From assembly GCA_044227705.1 (NCBI GenBank), contig JBGAWE010000022.1, positions 1-30,272 on the forward strand: a DNA stretch of 30,272 bases. Reading direction: 5' to 3'. The position numbers and the translations under genes were made by a program. The notes beneath the pieces were generated by a model. That model was not told the DNA's origin and did not search any database. It saw only the letters and a list, made by a program, of their open reading frames with translations. This document shows, piece after piece, positions 7,592 through 15,764 of this stretch. Numbering within the stretch: the stretch's first letter is position 1; each line of letters starts with the position of its first letter. This stretch comes from JANOQP01 sp044227705. GTDB lineage: Bacteria; Bacteroidota; Bacteroidia; Chitinophagales; Saprospiraceae.

Positions 7592-9646
7592 TTAAACTTT
7601 CCAGAGCCGCAGAAAAAGCCCTTCCAAAGCCAAAAAAAGCAGCGCAAAAACCACGCACCACCGCCACAGTACAATCCCCTGGTTCTGCTCGCCGACCACT
7701 TGCGAGAGGTTCGCCTCGGCGGCGGCGGAGAGGATTTTCATGTTCGACGGCAGCCCGGCCGCGAGGTCTTTTTCGGTCAAATAGGTCAGGTCGCTCTCCC
7801 GCCGGTCGTAGTTGAAGGCGAACTCGGCTAGCGTCGAGTCGGGCCGCAGCGAGAGCTTGTACCAGCCCGCGTCGCGCACCTGCGTTCCGGGCGTGAGCAG
7901 GGCTTTCGAGCCGAGGACGCGCTGCTGCGGGATGAACTCGTTGTTGCCCGCCTCCGCGCCGCCTTTTTCGGCCGTGCCGCGCAGCTTGTAGACGGTCTCG
8001 CGGCCCGCCTTGTCGACGGGGTGCTCGGCCTCCAAAACCTCGTCGCGGCCGATGGTGTACGAGATTTTGCCCGATTTTGCCCCCGAAATTGCCACCTTGA
8101 AAAGCATCGGCACGAAGACCTCGGCCGATTTCGTCAAATTCGACGAAGCCTCGTCGAGCGGCACGGCGCTGAAATAGACCGCCCCCTCGCCTGTCGGGTA
8201 TTTCATCAAAAAGGGCGAGCCATCGCGGTAGCTCAACAGCGGTTCGCCCCGGTTCGCCGCCAGTTTGAAGTTTTGGGAGGAAGACGGCAGCCGCAGGTTC
8301 GCCGACTTGTTCAGGTAGACGTCGTGGAAGACAAACTCGTCCGTGTTCACCTGCGACACCTGCCGGTCGGCCTTTTCGAGCGGGCCGAGGTCGCCGCCGC
8401 CGACTGTTTGGAGGAGGTTTTTGTATGAATTCAAATCGGCCGAGGCGGGCGGGAAGACGAGGACGTTGCCGCCCTCCTGCGCAAACTTGGCCAGTTCGCC
8501 CGCCAGACCAGATGAAACAACCGGCACGTCGTGAACGACGATGCACTGGTTTTGCCCAAACTTCGAGTAGTCGAGCGAGCGCGACGGTTGGGTTTTGAGG
8601 CTGAAAAACTTCTCGGTGGCGAGGGCCTTCGAGATGGCCGGGCTGGGCTGCAAGTCGTTGATTTCCAGCACGTTGATGTGCTCGGCGACGTGGAAGTTGA
8701 GGTAGTAGTCGTCGTCAAACTGAACCGGGTAGTCGGTGATGGACAGCTTCGCCTCGTGCCAGCCGGCATGGGTCGGCGTGACGATGGCCGTGTCGACGAC
8801 CGAGCTGCGCGGCCCGACCGAGAGCGTCCCGATGGGGAACGCCTGCCCGTCATGGCGCAGCGAGAGGCGCACCTCCTCGGCCTTCTCGTCGGAGCGGTTC
8901 GTGATTTTGATGAACAGCTCGCCCGTCTGCTGCATCATCTGGACCGGCGAGGCGAACCAAGCCGAATCTATCGAGAGGTTCTTTTCCTGAACGGCCGCCA
9001 TCGGAACGAGGTTGACCTCGATGGTCGAGTCTTTGAAAGCCGAGAGGTCGCTGGCGTTCTTCTGGAAATCGGTCAAAAGGAAGGCGACCTTGTGTTCCGC
9101 CTTGCCGGTCGCGAGGCATTGCGCCTGCCGAGCGAGCACCTTCGAGAGGTCGCGCGAGGCGGGGGAGGCCTTTATTTCGTCAATCAGATTCAGCGCGTCC
9201 TCTTTGCCGACGAGCCGCTGGTGCCTTCCCTCAAAATCTTGGGTGAGAACCTGAAACCTGTCCTCGACGGAGTAGGCCGAGACGATGTCCTTCGCCCGCT
9301 GCCGAGCGAGGTCGAAGAGGCTGGCTTCTTTGGACAAAGCGTTCATGCTGAACGAGTTGTCGATGAAAATCGAGACTGATTTTTCCCCTTTTTTGACGGC
9401 AGTTCTTTGCGGGATGAACGGCTGCGCGAACGCCAGCACCATCGCCGCGATGGCCAGGCAGCGCATCAAAAGCACGAGCAGATTGCGCAGCTTTTGTCGG
9501 TTGGAGGTCTCCTCCTTGACCTCTTTGAGGAAGCGGACGTTGGTGAAATAGACCTTTTTGAACCGCCGGAAATAGAACAGGTGGATGATGACCGGCACGG
9601 CGAGGACGGCGAGCGCGCCGAGGAACCACGGGAATAGGAACTGCAT
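7592..9646 (-). CDS. BatA-like membrane protein with von Willebrand A domain
   Basis: A 684-aa membrane protein. The N-terminal 'aerotolerance regulator' (BatA_N) segment has a membrane helix, then HLFYFRRFKKVYFTNVRFLKEV, and a second helix near 55-78 (LLVLLMRCLAIAAMVLAFAQP). A vWA domain follows with the metal-site DxSxS at residues 96-100 (DNSFS) and LLTDFQ later. The long central part resembles the periplasmic glutamine-amidotransferase-like region of this family (FAQEGGNVLVFPP). A C-terminal helix (VVFALLFLALEGLFLRL) ends the protein. Proteins of this type are widespread in Bacteroidota, often linked to MoxR/Bat clusters, but no MoxR ATPase is present here. It lies 19 bases downstream of the hydroxyacyl-CoA dehydrogenase gene and abuts the glycosyltransferase. 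Its exact role is unknown. Confidence 0.85.
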   Translation of the reverse strand: MQFLFPWFLGALAVLAVPVIIHLFYFRRFKKVYFTNVRFLKEVKEETSNRQKLRNLLVLLMRCLAIAAMVLAFAQPFIPQRTAVKKGEKSVSIFIDNSFSMNALSKEASLFDLARQRAKDIVSAYSVEDRFQVLTQDFEGRHQRLVGKEDALNLIDEIKASPASRDLSKVLARQAQCLATGKAEHKVAFLLTDFQKNASDLSAFKDSTIEVNLVPMAAVQEKNLSIDSAWFASPVQMMQQTGELFIKITNRSDEKAEEVRLSLRHDGQAFPIGTLSVGPRSSVVDTAIVTPTHAGWHEAKLSITDYPVQFDDDYYLNFHVAEHINVLEINDLQPSPAISKALATEKFFSLKTQPSRSLDYSKFGQNQCIVVHDVPVVSSGLAGELAKFAQEGGNVLVFPPASADLNSYKNLLQTVGGGDLGPLEKADRQVSQVNTDEFVFHDVYLNKSANLRLPSSSQNFKLAANRGEPLLSYRDGSPFLMKYPTGEGAVYFSAVPLDEASSNLTKSAEVFVPMLFKVAISGAKSGKISYTIGRDEVLEAEHPVDKAGRETVYKLRGTAEKGGAEAGNNEFIPQQRVLGSKALLTPGTQVRDAGWYKLSLRPDSTLAEFAFNYDRRESDLTYLTEKDLAAGLPSNMKILSAAAEANLSQVVGEQNQGIVLWRWCVVFALLFLALEGLFLRLWKV

Positions 9647-9665
9647 TGTGTTTTGGATTGAAAAA

Positions 9666-10559
9666 TCAGCGGCCCGCGAACGCCGGTGCGACGACCAGCT
9701 CCTTCGAGCCGGTCGTGTAACGGTAAAAACCCTCGCCTGTTTTCACGCCGAGCCGCCCGGCCGTCACCATGTTGACAAGCAGCGGGCATGGCGCGTACTT
9801 CGGGTTGCCGAAGCCGTCGTGCAGCACGCGGAGGATGGCGAGGCAGGTGTCGAGGCCTATAAAGTCGGCCAGTTGGAGCGGCCCCATCGGGTGGGCCATG
9901 CCGAGCTTCATCACGGTGTCGATGCCCTCGACCCCGGCGACGCCCTCGTGGAGCGTGCAAATCGCCTCGTTTATCATGGGCATCAGGATGCGGTTGGCGA
10001 CGAAGCCGGGGTAGTCGTTCACCTCGACGGGCGACTTGTCGAGCTTTCTCGAAAGCTCCATGACGGTCGCTGTCACCTCTCGGTCGGTCGCGTAGCCGTT
10101 GATGACCTCGACAAGGCGCATGACCGGCACCGGGTTCATGAAGTGCATCCCGATGACGCGCTCGGGCCGGTCGGTCGCCGCCGCGATTTTGGTGATGGAA
10201 ATCGAGGAAGTGTTCGTGGCGAGGATGGCTGTTTTGGGGGCGGCCTCGGCGATTTGACGGAAGATTCTCAGTTTCAAATCGACGTTCTCGGTCGCCGCCT
10301 CGACCACGAGTTCAGCTTCGGAAACGCCTTTTGCGAGGTCTGTCTCGGTTGAAATATTGGCAAGGGTCGCGGTTTTGTCGGCCTCGGTCGCGGTGCCCTT
10401 GGCCACTTGCCGGTCGAGGTTTTTGGAAATCGTGGCGATGGCCCTTTCGAGCGCGGCGGGCGCGACGTCGATGAGTTTGACGGAAAACCCTTTTTGGGCG
10501 AATACGTGGGCGATGCCGTTGCCCATCTGTCCGGCGCCGATGACGGTAACTTTTTGCAT
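9666..10559 (-). CDS. 3-hydroxybutyryl-CoA / 3-hydroxyacyl-CoA dehydrogenase
   Basis: A 297-aa cytoplasmic NAD-dependent enzyme that interconverts 3-hydroxyacyl-CoA and 3-oxoacyl-CoA, in butanoate metabolism or beta-oxidation. The Rossmann fingerprint GAGQMG is at residues 8-13. NTSSISI, GMHFMNPVPVM (catalytic His) and NDYPGFVANRILMPMINEA follow, and then the C-terminal dimerisation domain with GMAHPMGPLQLADFIGLD. The length is that of the stand-alone Hbd/PaaH type, not the multifunctional FadB. The neighbouring BatA-like gene has no obvious metabolic link, so the shared direction may be incidental. The family call is secure; preference for short-chain substrates is inferred from length. Confidence 0.93.
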   Translation of the reverse strand: MQKVTVIGAGQMGNGIAHVFAQKGFSVKLIDVAPAALERAIATISKNLDRQVAKGTATEADKTATLANISTETDLAKGVSEAELVVEAATENVDLKLRIFRQIAEAAPKTAILATNTSSISITKIAAATDRPERVIGMHFMNPVPVMRLVEVINGYATDREVTATVMELSRKLDKSPVEVNDYPGFVANRILMPMINEAICTLHEGVAGVEGIDTVMKLGMAHPMGPLQLADFIGLDTCLAILRVLHDGFGNPKYAPCPLLVNMVTAGRLGVKTGEGFYRYTTGSKELVVAPAFAGR

Positions 10560-10629
10560 GGAGAGAGGAAGTTTGGCTGGGTGGCTGGGGAAACCGGCGG
10601 CGAAAGTCTGATTATTTCATAGAAACAAA

Positions 10630-10664
10630 AAAGCCGGGAACTGCCCGCGCAGCCCGGCTCTGTT
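10630..10664 (-). terminator. Intrinsic terminator of the Crp/Fnr gene
   Basis: On the minus strand AGCCGGG and CCCGGCT pair across a 14-base loop and are followed by TTTTTTG. The element lies about 30 bases past the Crp/Fnr stop codon and before the dehydrogenase gene, separating the two transcripts. Confidence 0.8.
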
Positions 10665-10690
10665 TCACGGCAAATCCTGTCAGATGTCTT

Positions 10691-11365
10691 TCACGCGAAG
10701 CTCTCGAGGTCGCGGATGAGGAAGCTCGTCCGGGTGAAATGGAGGAGGTTGTTCTTTTTCAACTCGTTGAGGACGGAGGTCACGGTCTGGCGGCTGGTGC
10801 CGGTCAGCGAGGCGATGTCCTGCTGGGTGAGGTGGTGCTTGACGAGGGTCTCGCCGCCGAACTTGCGGCCCTCGTGGCCCGCCTTTTGGGCGAGGAAGTG
10901 GATGATCCGCGAGCGGGCGTCCTTGACGATCAGCGAGTTGAGCCGCTCCTCGACGGCGGACAACCGACCGTTCACGAAGCGCAAGAGCGAGCGAGTCAGC
11001 TCGAAGTTTTCTCTCATAAGGTTCTGGAAATCAACGGCTTGGACGCAGATCCACTCGGCCGTCTCGTGCTGCGCCTGGGCGAAATCTGCCCGCTGCCCAT
11101 GGTCGAGGAGGGCGGCTTCGCCGAAGATGGCTCCCGGTTTCAGCACCTCCTTGACGACCTCGCGGCCGTCGGCTCGAAAATAGCCGAGCTTGACGGAACC
11201 GGAGAGAAGGAGGTAAAAACCATCCGCCCGCTCGTCGGGCATGTAGATGAACTGGTAGCGGGCCGTCGAACCGTGGACAGCGTGGCGGGCGAGGCGCAGG
11301 ATTTCTTCCGGTGAAAGGCCCGAAAAGAGCGGGCAGGATGCGAACGAGGTGGTGGGAAAACTCAT
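10691..11365 (-). CDS. Crp/Fnr family transcriptional regulator
   Basis: A 224-aa regulator. The N-terminal cyclic-nucleotide-binding beta-roll spans about 10-125 (CPLFSGLSPEEILRLARH; GFYLLLSGSVKLGYF; LKPGAIFGEAALLD). A long dimer helix follows, then a winged helix at about 165-224 with the recognition segment TQQDIASLTGTSRQTVTSVLNELKK. The four-cysteine pattern of oxygen-sensing Fnr is not present, so an iron-sulfur sensor is unlikely. Start ATG 11365 (MSFPTTSFASCPLF) fits the family; the frame is open further upstream but that sequence is shadow. It lies 101 bases downstream of the aldehyde dehydrogenase in the same direction. Its signal and targets are unknown. Confidence 0.9.
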   Translation of the reverse strand: MSFPTTSFASCPLFSGLSPEEILRLARHAVHGSTARYQFIYMPDERADGFYLLLSGSVKLGYFRADGREVVKEVLKPGAIFGEAALLDHGQRADFAQAQHETAEWICVQAVDFQNLMRENFELTRSLLRFVNGRLSAVEERLNSLIVKDARSRIIHFLAQKAGHEGRKFGGETLVKHHLTQQDIASLTGTSRQTVTSVLNELKKNNLLHFTRTSFLIRDLESFA

Positions 11366-11466
11366 GGCTGGACGGCTTTTCCACCATAGACACGGCGAGC
11401 GGGCGGTTTGGTTGGGCGGCGCGGGATTTTTCCACAAAAAATTCGAAGCGGCCGCCCAGCGGGGAG

Positions 11467-12921
11467 TCAGAGATACCTCACGAGAACGTCCGCCACCCGC
11501 GCCGCCAGCTTCCCGTAGGGCGGGTGGAGGAGTTTGAACGGCGCGACCCACCGGTTCTGCCGCAACACCGCCCGCCGGTTGGAGAACTCCAGAAAGCCCG
11601 CTTCGCCGTGGCTCTTGCCGATGCCCGAGTTGCCCGTGCCTCCGAAGGGCAGGTTGGCGTTGTAGAAATGGAGGCCACAGTCGTTGACCGTCGTGCCGCC
11701 CGCCGAGGTTTCGCGCAGGATTTGCTCGATGGTCGAGCTTCTTTTTGAAAAGAGGTATTGAGCCAGCGGCTTCTCCCGGCTGTTCATGAAGGCGATCGCC
11801 TCCTCGGTTTTCGAGAAAGTCCGAATCGGGAGGAGCGGGCCGAAGATTTCCTCCGTCCAGATTTTGCATGAATCGGGGGCGCCGACGAGGACGGTCGGCT
11901 CGATGTAGCGCGTTGCGGGGTCCATTTTTCCGCCAAAGGCGACGCGGCCACCAGCCAAAACCGCCTCGTCGACCAACCCCTTCACCCGTTCGAAGGCCCG
12001 GTCGCGGACGATTCGGGCAAGGTCGGGCGAGGCCATGCGCTGCTCGGGCGTGTCGCCGTACATCGCCTTTATTTTTTTCGAAAAAAGGCCGATAAACTCG
12101 TCTAGGCGGCTCTCGTGGAGCAGCAGGTAGTCGGGCGCGATGCAGATCTGCCCGGTGTTCATGCACTTTATCCACGCGATTTTGGCGGCCGCGTCGGCCA
12201 AATCGGCGGTTTCATCAACAAAGACGGGGCTTTTTCCACCAAGTTCGAGGGTGACGGAGGCGAGGCTGTCGGCCGCCGCTTTCATCACAATCCTCCCGAC
12301 CGTCGGGCTGCCGGTAAAAAATATGTGGTCGTACTTTTTGGAAAGAAGCTCTGTAGCCGCAGCCGCGTCGCCCTCGACGACGGCCACCTCTTGTTCGTCA
12401 AAAACCGTCAGCAGGATTTTTTTCATCAAAGCCGAGGTCGCCGGCGTGAACTCCGAGGGCTTGATGGTCGCCGTGCAACCGGCGGCAATGGCCGAGGCGA
12501 GGGGCACCATCGTCAGGTTGACGGGGAAGTTCCAGGGCGAGATGATGAGCGCCGCGCCGCGCGGCTCGTACTGGACTTCCGAGCGTGTGCCGAGGAGGGG
12601 GAGGGGAGTGCCGACCGAGCGCGGGGTCATCCAGCCTTGCAGGTGGCGCATCGTGTGGCGGATTTCGATGGCGGCCACCGACAGTTCGGTGATGTCGACC
12701 TCGAATGCGCATTTCCCGAAGTCGGTCAGCAGCGCGTCGCGGATTTCCTGCCGGTGAGCGAGCAGCGCGGCCTCCAACCTGCCGAGCTTGGCGATGCGGT
12801 CGCGGGCGGTCGTCAGACGCAGGCTGGGCGCGAAGGATCTTTGTTTCTGGAAGATTTCGGCGCAGCGGGAGGCAAGTTCGGGACTGGCGGCTGCGGGTGA
12901 AAGGTGGCTTGTCAGTGCCAT
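11467..12921 (-). CDS. Aldehyde dehydrogenase, class 3 (ALDH3-like)
   Basis: A 484-aa NAD(P)-dependent enzyme that oxidises aldehydes to acids. Counting from the ATG at 12921, Asn131 lies in SPWNFPVNL, FTGS is at 202-205, Glu226 in LELGGK, and the catalytic Cys260 in MNTGQICIAPDY, which is the class 3 form of the motif. EIFGPLLPI and PFGGTGNSGIGKSHG follow. The length and motifs match ALDH3/coniferyl-aldehyde-type enzymes acting on fatty or aromatic aldehydes. A longer start at 12957 would use TTG and place a promoter-like element inside the gene, so ATG is preferred. It is divergent from the membrane-protein gene at 13037. Confidence 0.93.
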   Translation of the reverse strand: MALTSHLSPAAASPELASRCAEIFQKQRSFAPSLRLTTARDRIAKLGRLEAALLAHRQEIRDALLTDFGKCAFEVDITELSVAAIEIRHTMRHLQGWMTPRSVGTPLPLLGTRSEVQYEPRGAALIISPWNFPVNLTMVPLASAIAAGCTATIKPSEFTPATSALMKKILLTVFDEQEVAVVEGDAAAATELLSKKYDHIFFTGSPTVGRIVMKAAADSLASVTLELGGKSPVFVDETADLADAAAKIAWIKCMNTGQICIAPDYLLLHESRLDEFIGLFSKKIKAMYGDTPEQRMASPDLARIVRDRAFERVKGLVDEAVLAGGRVAFGGKMDPATRYIEPTVLVGAPDSCKIWTEEIFGPLLPIRTFSKTEEAIAFMNSREKPLAQYLFSKRSSTIEQILRETSAGGTTVNDCGLHFYNANLPFGGTGNSGIGKSHGEAGFLEFSNRRAVLRQNRWVAPFKLLHPPYGKLAARVADVLVRYL

Positions 12922-12939
12922 TTCTGGTAGAATTTTGCC

Positions 12940-12947
12940 CAAAGGTA
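12940..12947 (-). promoter_or_regulatory. Bacteroidota -7 element upstream of aldehyde dehydrogenase
   Basis: Minus-strand TACCTTTG matches the TAnnTTTG element, 18 bases before the ATG. A TTG lies upstream but at 24 bases rather than the usual 19, so only the -7 box is convincing. Confidence 0.35.
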
Positions 12948-13036
12948 TTTTTCGCAAAGAGCCGACCGAACCAAACAGCGGCCAAGCGGTCGAAAGCGGC
13001 CGGTCAATCTACCTTCGCCCGAACATTTCCCGTCGA

Positions 13037-13507
13037 ATGCAAAGACAAGACTCGCTGCGCCTCTGGCTCGAAATCATCTGGTGGACAATCACGGCCATCG
13101 TCGCGTTCGCGGTGCTTCGGCCCATCGGGCAGGCGACGGCCAACTACCCGTTCTTCTGGCTCAACCTCTGTTTCATCGTCGCCGCGTTCACGCTCACGCG
13201 GTACGCCTTTCAAATCGAGCACGCCTTCTTTTCGAAGATGCAAGGGGTGAAAATCGGATTGACCATTGCCCTCCTGCCGCTGATTTTCGTGCTCACCGCA
13301 ACCCTCAACGGCTTCATCTCGTGGATCGGAGACAACCAGTTCACGCCCATCACCGGTCACCTGCCCGAGGTGGAAAGGCTGCCGATGGAGAGGTTCATCT
13401 GGGGGGAGATGCTGTTTTTCGGCATCGCCAGCATATTGGCGGCGGGTGCCTTTTTGGTGCGCGTCGTCATCTCGATCTGGCGGACGCACAACTTGGGAAA
13501 GGCTTGA
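13037..13507 (+). CDS. Four-helix membrane protein of unknown function
   Basis: A 156-aa protein that I do not recognise. It has four likely membrane helices: WLEIIWWTITAIVAFAVL, NLCFIVAAFTLTRYAF, IGLTIALLPLIFVLTATL and MLFFGIASILAAGAFLVRVVI. A short loop between helices 3 and 4 holds acidic and proline residues (NQFTPITGHLPEVERLPMERF). There are no catalytic signatures. The start ATG follows TACCTTCG, a near-match to the -7 box. It is the first gene of a + strand cluster with the CMD, VTC and DUF4956 genes, 26 bases before the next start, so co-transcription is likely. Confidence 0.8.
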   Translation: MQRQDSLRLWLEIIWWTITAIVAFAVLRPIGQATANYPFFWLNLCFIVAAFTLTRYAFQIEHAFFSKMQGVKIGLTIALLPLIFVLTATLNGFISWIGDNQFTPITGHLPEVERLPMERFIWGEMLFFGIASILAAGAFLVRVVISIWRTHNLGKA

Positions 13508-13533
13508 TTCAGGGCTTAAATTCAATTCGAAAA

Positions 13534-13878
13534 ATGTCGACAGTCAAAGAATTCAACGATTACCGCAGCCGGATGAACGACCGCATCCTCGCCGAGGACA
13601 ACAAGGTTTTGAAAAGATTTTGGAGCCTCGACGGCCAAACCTACGCCGAGGGCGCGCTCGACACCCGGACGAAGGAGATGCTGGGCCTCGTCGCATCGCT
13701 CGTCCTGCGCTGCGACGACTGCGTGAAGTACCACCTCGAAAAATGCCACACGCTGGGCGTGACGACGGAGCAGGTCTTCGAGATTTTCGCGGTTGGAAAC
13801 ATGGTCGGCGGCTCGATTTGCATCCCGCACACGCGGCGGGCGGTGGAGTTTTGGGACGAACTGGCGGGAGAGAAGTGA
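13534..13878 (+). CDS. Carboxymuconolactone decarboxylase (AhpD-like) family protein
   Basis: A 114-aa all-helical protein of the CMD/AhpD fold. The fold's core is clear: ALDTRTKEMLGLVASLVLRCDDCVKYHLEKC, with the CxxC pair (CDDC) and nearby His that in AhpD form the redox site, then TTEQVFEIFAVGNMVGGSICIPHTRRAVEFWD. Members act as peroxidase partners or small-molecule decarboxylases; the CxxC suggests a redox role here. The stop TGA overlaps the GTG start of the VTC gene (GTGA), so the two are translationally coupled. Confidence 0.9.
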   Translation: MSTVKEFNDYRSRMNDRILAEDNKVLKRFWSLDGQTYAEGALDTRTKEMLGLVASLVLRCDDCVKYHLEKCHTLGVTTEQVFEIFAVGNMVGGSICIPHTRRAVEFWDELAGEK

Positions 13879-14645
13879 GATTCGAGTACAAATACATCGT
13901 CCCTTACGCGAAGCTGGCCGAACTTCGGGCTGCGGTGCGGCCTTTCCTGAAGTACGACCCTTTTGCCCTGAAGCACGGCGGCGAGTACACGGTGAAGAGC
14001 ATCTATTTCGACACGCCGGGCTTCGAGTTTTATCACACGAAAGTTGATGGGCACGCCAACCGGTTAAAGGTCCGGCTGCGCGGCTACAACGACGGCGGAC
14101 CGGACGCTCCCGTCTTTTTTGAGATAAAAAGGAAGTTCGAGGCGCCGATTCGGAAGAACCGCGCGCCCGCCCGCTTCTCGGAGGCGGTGCGGATGTTCCG
14201 GGGCGAGCCGGTCGAGCAGTTCATCGAAAGGGAAAGTTGGGCGGACGACGCACGGCGTTTTCTCTACCAAGTCCACGCCCGGCGGATGAAGCCGGTGGTC
14301 AACGTGATCTATGAAAGGGAGCCTTTTTTGACCCTCGCGAATGATGCAGAGAACGATGCCCGTGTGACCTTCGACAAGAACCTCCGCTCCGTCGCCTGGC
14401 CCCGAATCGAGCGGCTATTCGACGAGACCGGGGCGGTGCCCGTGCTGCCGGAGCATTTTATTTTGGAGATAAAATTTAACCGCTACTGCCCTGTCTGGCT
14501 GCGCGACGTCGTCGACGATTTGCGGCTCTACCGCGAGGCAGCATCGAAGTACACGGCCTGCATCGACTGCCAGCCGCTCGGCGTGATGAACCCCAATCGC
14601 CGGGGTCAGCCGCTGGTGAAAGGCCGGATTTTTGCCGAAAACTGA
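13875..14645 (+). CDS. VTC domain protein, polyphosphate polymerase-like
   Basis: A 256-aa protein of the VTC/triphosphate-tunnel fold. Expected basic and acidic tunnel residues appear in order: FEYKYIVP near the N terminus, YTVKSIYFDTPGFEFYHTKVDG, RLKVRLRGY, FFEIKRKFEAPIRKNRAP, FILEIKFNRYCPVWLRDVV and SKYTACID. In yeast Vtc4 this fold makes polyphosphate; bacterial relatives are annotated by similarity and their product is not established. The start is GTG 13875, overlapping the CMD stop by four bases; no ATG is available near the domain edge. The DUF4956 membrane protein follows after 45 bases, a conserved pair in many bacteria, where it probably supplies the membrane partner. Confidence 0.88.
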   Translation: MRFEYKYIVPYAKLAELRAAVRPFLKYDPFALKHGGEYTVKSIYFDTPGFEFYHTKVDGHANRLKVRLRGYNDGGPDAPVFFEIKRKFEAPIRKNRAPARFSEAVRMFRGEPVEQFIERESWADDARRFLYQVHARRMKPVVNVIYEREPFLTLANDAENDARVTFDKNLRSVAWPRIERLFDETGAVPVLPEHFILEIKFNRYCPVWLRDVVDDLRLYREAASKYTACIDCQPLGVMNPNRRGQPLVKGRIFAEN

Positions 14646-14690
14646 CCCGGAAACAACCCCTTTGCGCTCAACCCCGTTCAGCCGCCGACC

Positions 14691-15380
14691 ATGCTCGACC
14701 AACTTCAACAGATAAACCTCTTTCCCGTAACCACCGAGGACGTTTTGCGCAACTGCTTTTTCGCGCTCGCCTGCGGCCTCGTCCTGAGTGTCACCTACCG
14801 GCTCATCTATCGCGGCGCGAACTACTCGGTGACCTATGTCAACTCGCTCGTCTTGCTCGCCCTCGTTGCCTCCATCGTCGTGGTCGTGATTGGCAACAAT
14901 GTGGCGCGGGCCTTCGGCTTGGTTGGCGCGTTGAGCATCATCCGCTTCCGAACGGTCGTGCGAGACACGCTCGACCTCGTTTTCATTTTCATCAGTCTGG
15001 CCGTCGGCATGGCCGCCGGGGTCGGTCTGAACGGCGTGGCCGTCGTCGGGACGCTTGCCGCCTCCGCCATAATCATCCTGCTGACGTTCACCCACTTCTC
15101 CGCGCCGCGAAAACGGCAGCACCTCCTCCAAATCAGCTACGACTCTGAGACCCTCGACGACGCACTCTTTTCCAAAAAGCTGGGCCGGCACGCCCGCCGC
15201 GTCCATCTGGTCAGCCTGCGAAACGTCGGCGAGAACGGTCAAATGGAGGCCATGTACCACCTCACCCTCCGCGACGCGAACGCCGCCAATCTCCTAGTCA
15301 AAGACCTCAAGGAGCTTCCCGCCACCCGCAATATCAACGTCTACTTCGACGAGGACGACCACAACCCGCCGACGCTCTGA
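14691..15380 (+). CDS. DUF4956 membrane protein
   Basis: A 229-aa integral membrane protein. Helices lie at about 25-42, 50-70 (NSLVLLALVASIVVVVIG), 95-110 and 115-135 (GVAVVGTLAASAIIILLT). The conserved DUF4956 stretch is ARAFGLVGALSIIRFRTVVRDTLDLVFIFISLAVGMAAG. A soluble C-terminal domain of about 90 residues follows, ending in NVYFDEDDHNPPTL. It directly follows the VTC gene; the pair recurs in bacteria and is thought to form a membrane system around polyphosphate or a related polymer, which is inference. CotH, a frequent third partner, is not seen nearby. Confidence 0.9.
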   Translation: MLDQLQQINLFPVTTEDVLRNCFFALACGLVLSVTYRLIYRGANYSVTYVNSLVLLALVASIVVVVIGNNVARAFGLVGALSIIRFRTVVRDTLDLVFIFISLAVGMAAGVGLNGVAVVGTLAASAIIILLTFTHFSAPRKRQHLLQISYDSETLDDALFSKKLGRHARRVHLVSLRNVGENGQMEAMYHLTLRDANAANLLVKDLKELPATRNINVYFDEDDHNPPTL

Positions 15381-15728
15381 CTGCCGTCGGCCGATTTAGC
15401 TTTTTTTCGATGAAAACGGCCGTCAGTTGGCCGACAGTTGCCGGTGGCGCAGCCAAAACGGCCGTTCGCCACCTTTGTCGCACCGGAAAGGCGCTGGGAA
15501 AAGTCTCCGCCTCGGGCAAGGCGACCGCATCCCGAAAACCTCGGGACACGCTTCTTCCTAAAACTGTCCTTGCCTTGAATCTTTAATCCGTCCCTCCGAT
15601 TCGTAATCCGCTCGCTGGCCGCCGCCAATCAATGAGGGCGGCCAATCCAGGGTTTCCCAAAACCCGATTTCATTGGCATCAAACCCGTCTGGCCGGAAGT
15701 GGCCGGGCGGGTTTCGTGTTTTTGGGCA
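15381..15728. other. Non-coding stretch with several hairpins after the DUF4956 gene
   Basis: I see no credible protein gene here. It holds an 11-bp direct repeat AAAACGGCCGT (15413-15423 and 15455-15465), a hairpin GGTGGCG/CGCCACC near 15443-15472, TGGCCGCC/GGCGGCCA at 15616-15644, GGGTTT/AAACCC with a four-base loop at 15650-15665, and the terminator at 15681-15725. Confidence 0.55.
15681..15725 (+). terminator. Intrinsic terminator reading on the + strand
   Basis: A 14-bp stem with two G-T pairs (AAACCCGTCTGGCC with GGCCGGGCGGGTTT) and a 6-base loop is followed by CGTGTTTTTG. It would end + strand transcription coming from the VTC/DUF4956 cluster, although 300 bases past the last stop. 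Confidence 0.7.
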
Positions 15729-15729
15729 G

Positions 15730-15764
15730 AAAAAAAGCCGCTCTCGCGAGTCAGCGAGGCGGCT
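15730..15764 (-). terminator. Intrinsic terminator of the candidate ncRNA (minus strand)
   Basis: AGCCGCCTCGC pairs with GCGAGAGCGGCT (11 bp, one bulged base) around a six-base loop, then seven T on the minus strand. No minus-strand protein gene ends here. The nearest upstream minus-strand gene (head-GIN) has its own terminator at 16154-16185, so this one implies a separate minus-strand transcript. Confidence 0.8.

Noticed and set aside
7584..8546. 320-codon minus-strand frame overlapping the BatA-like gene
   Set aside because: Arg/Gly/Pro-rich alternate frame of the BatA-like gene without any motif.
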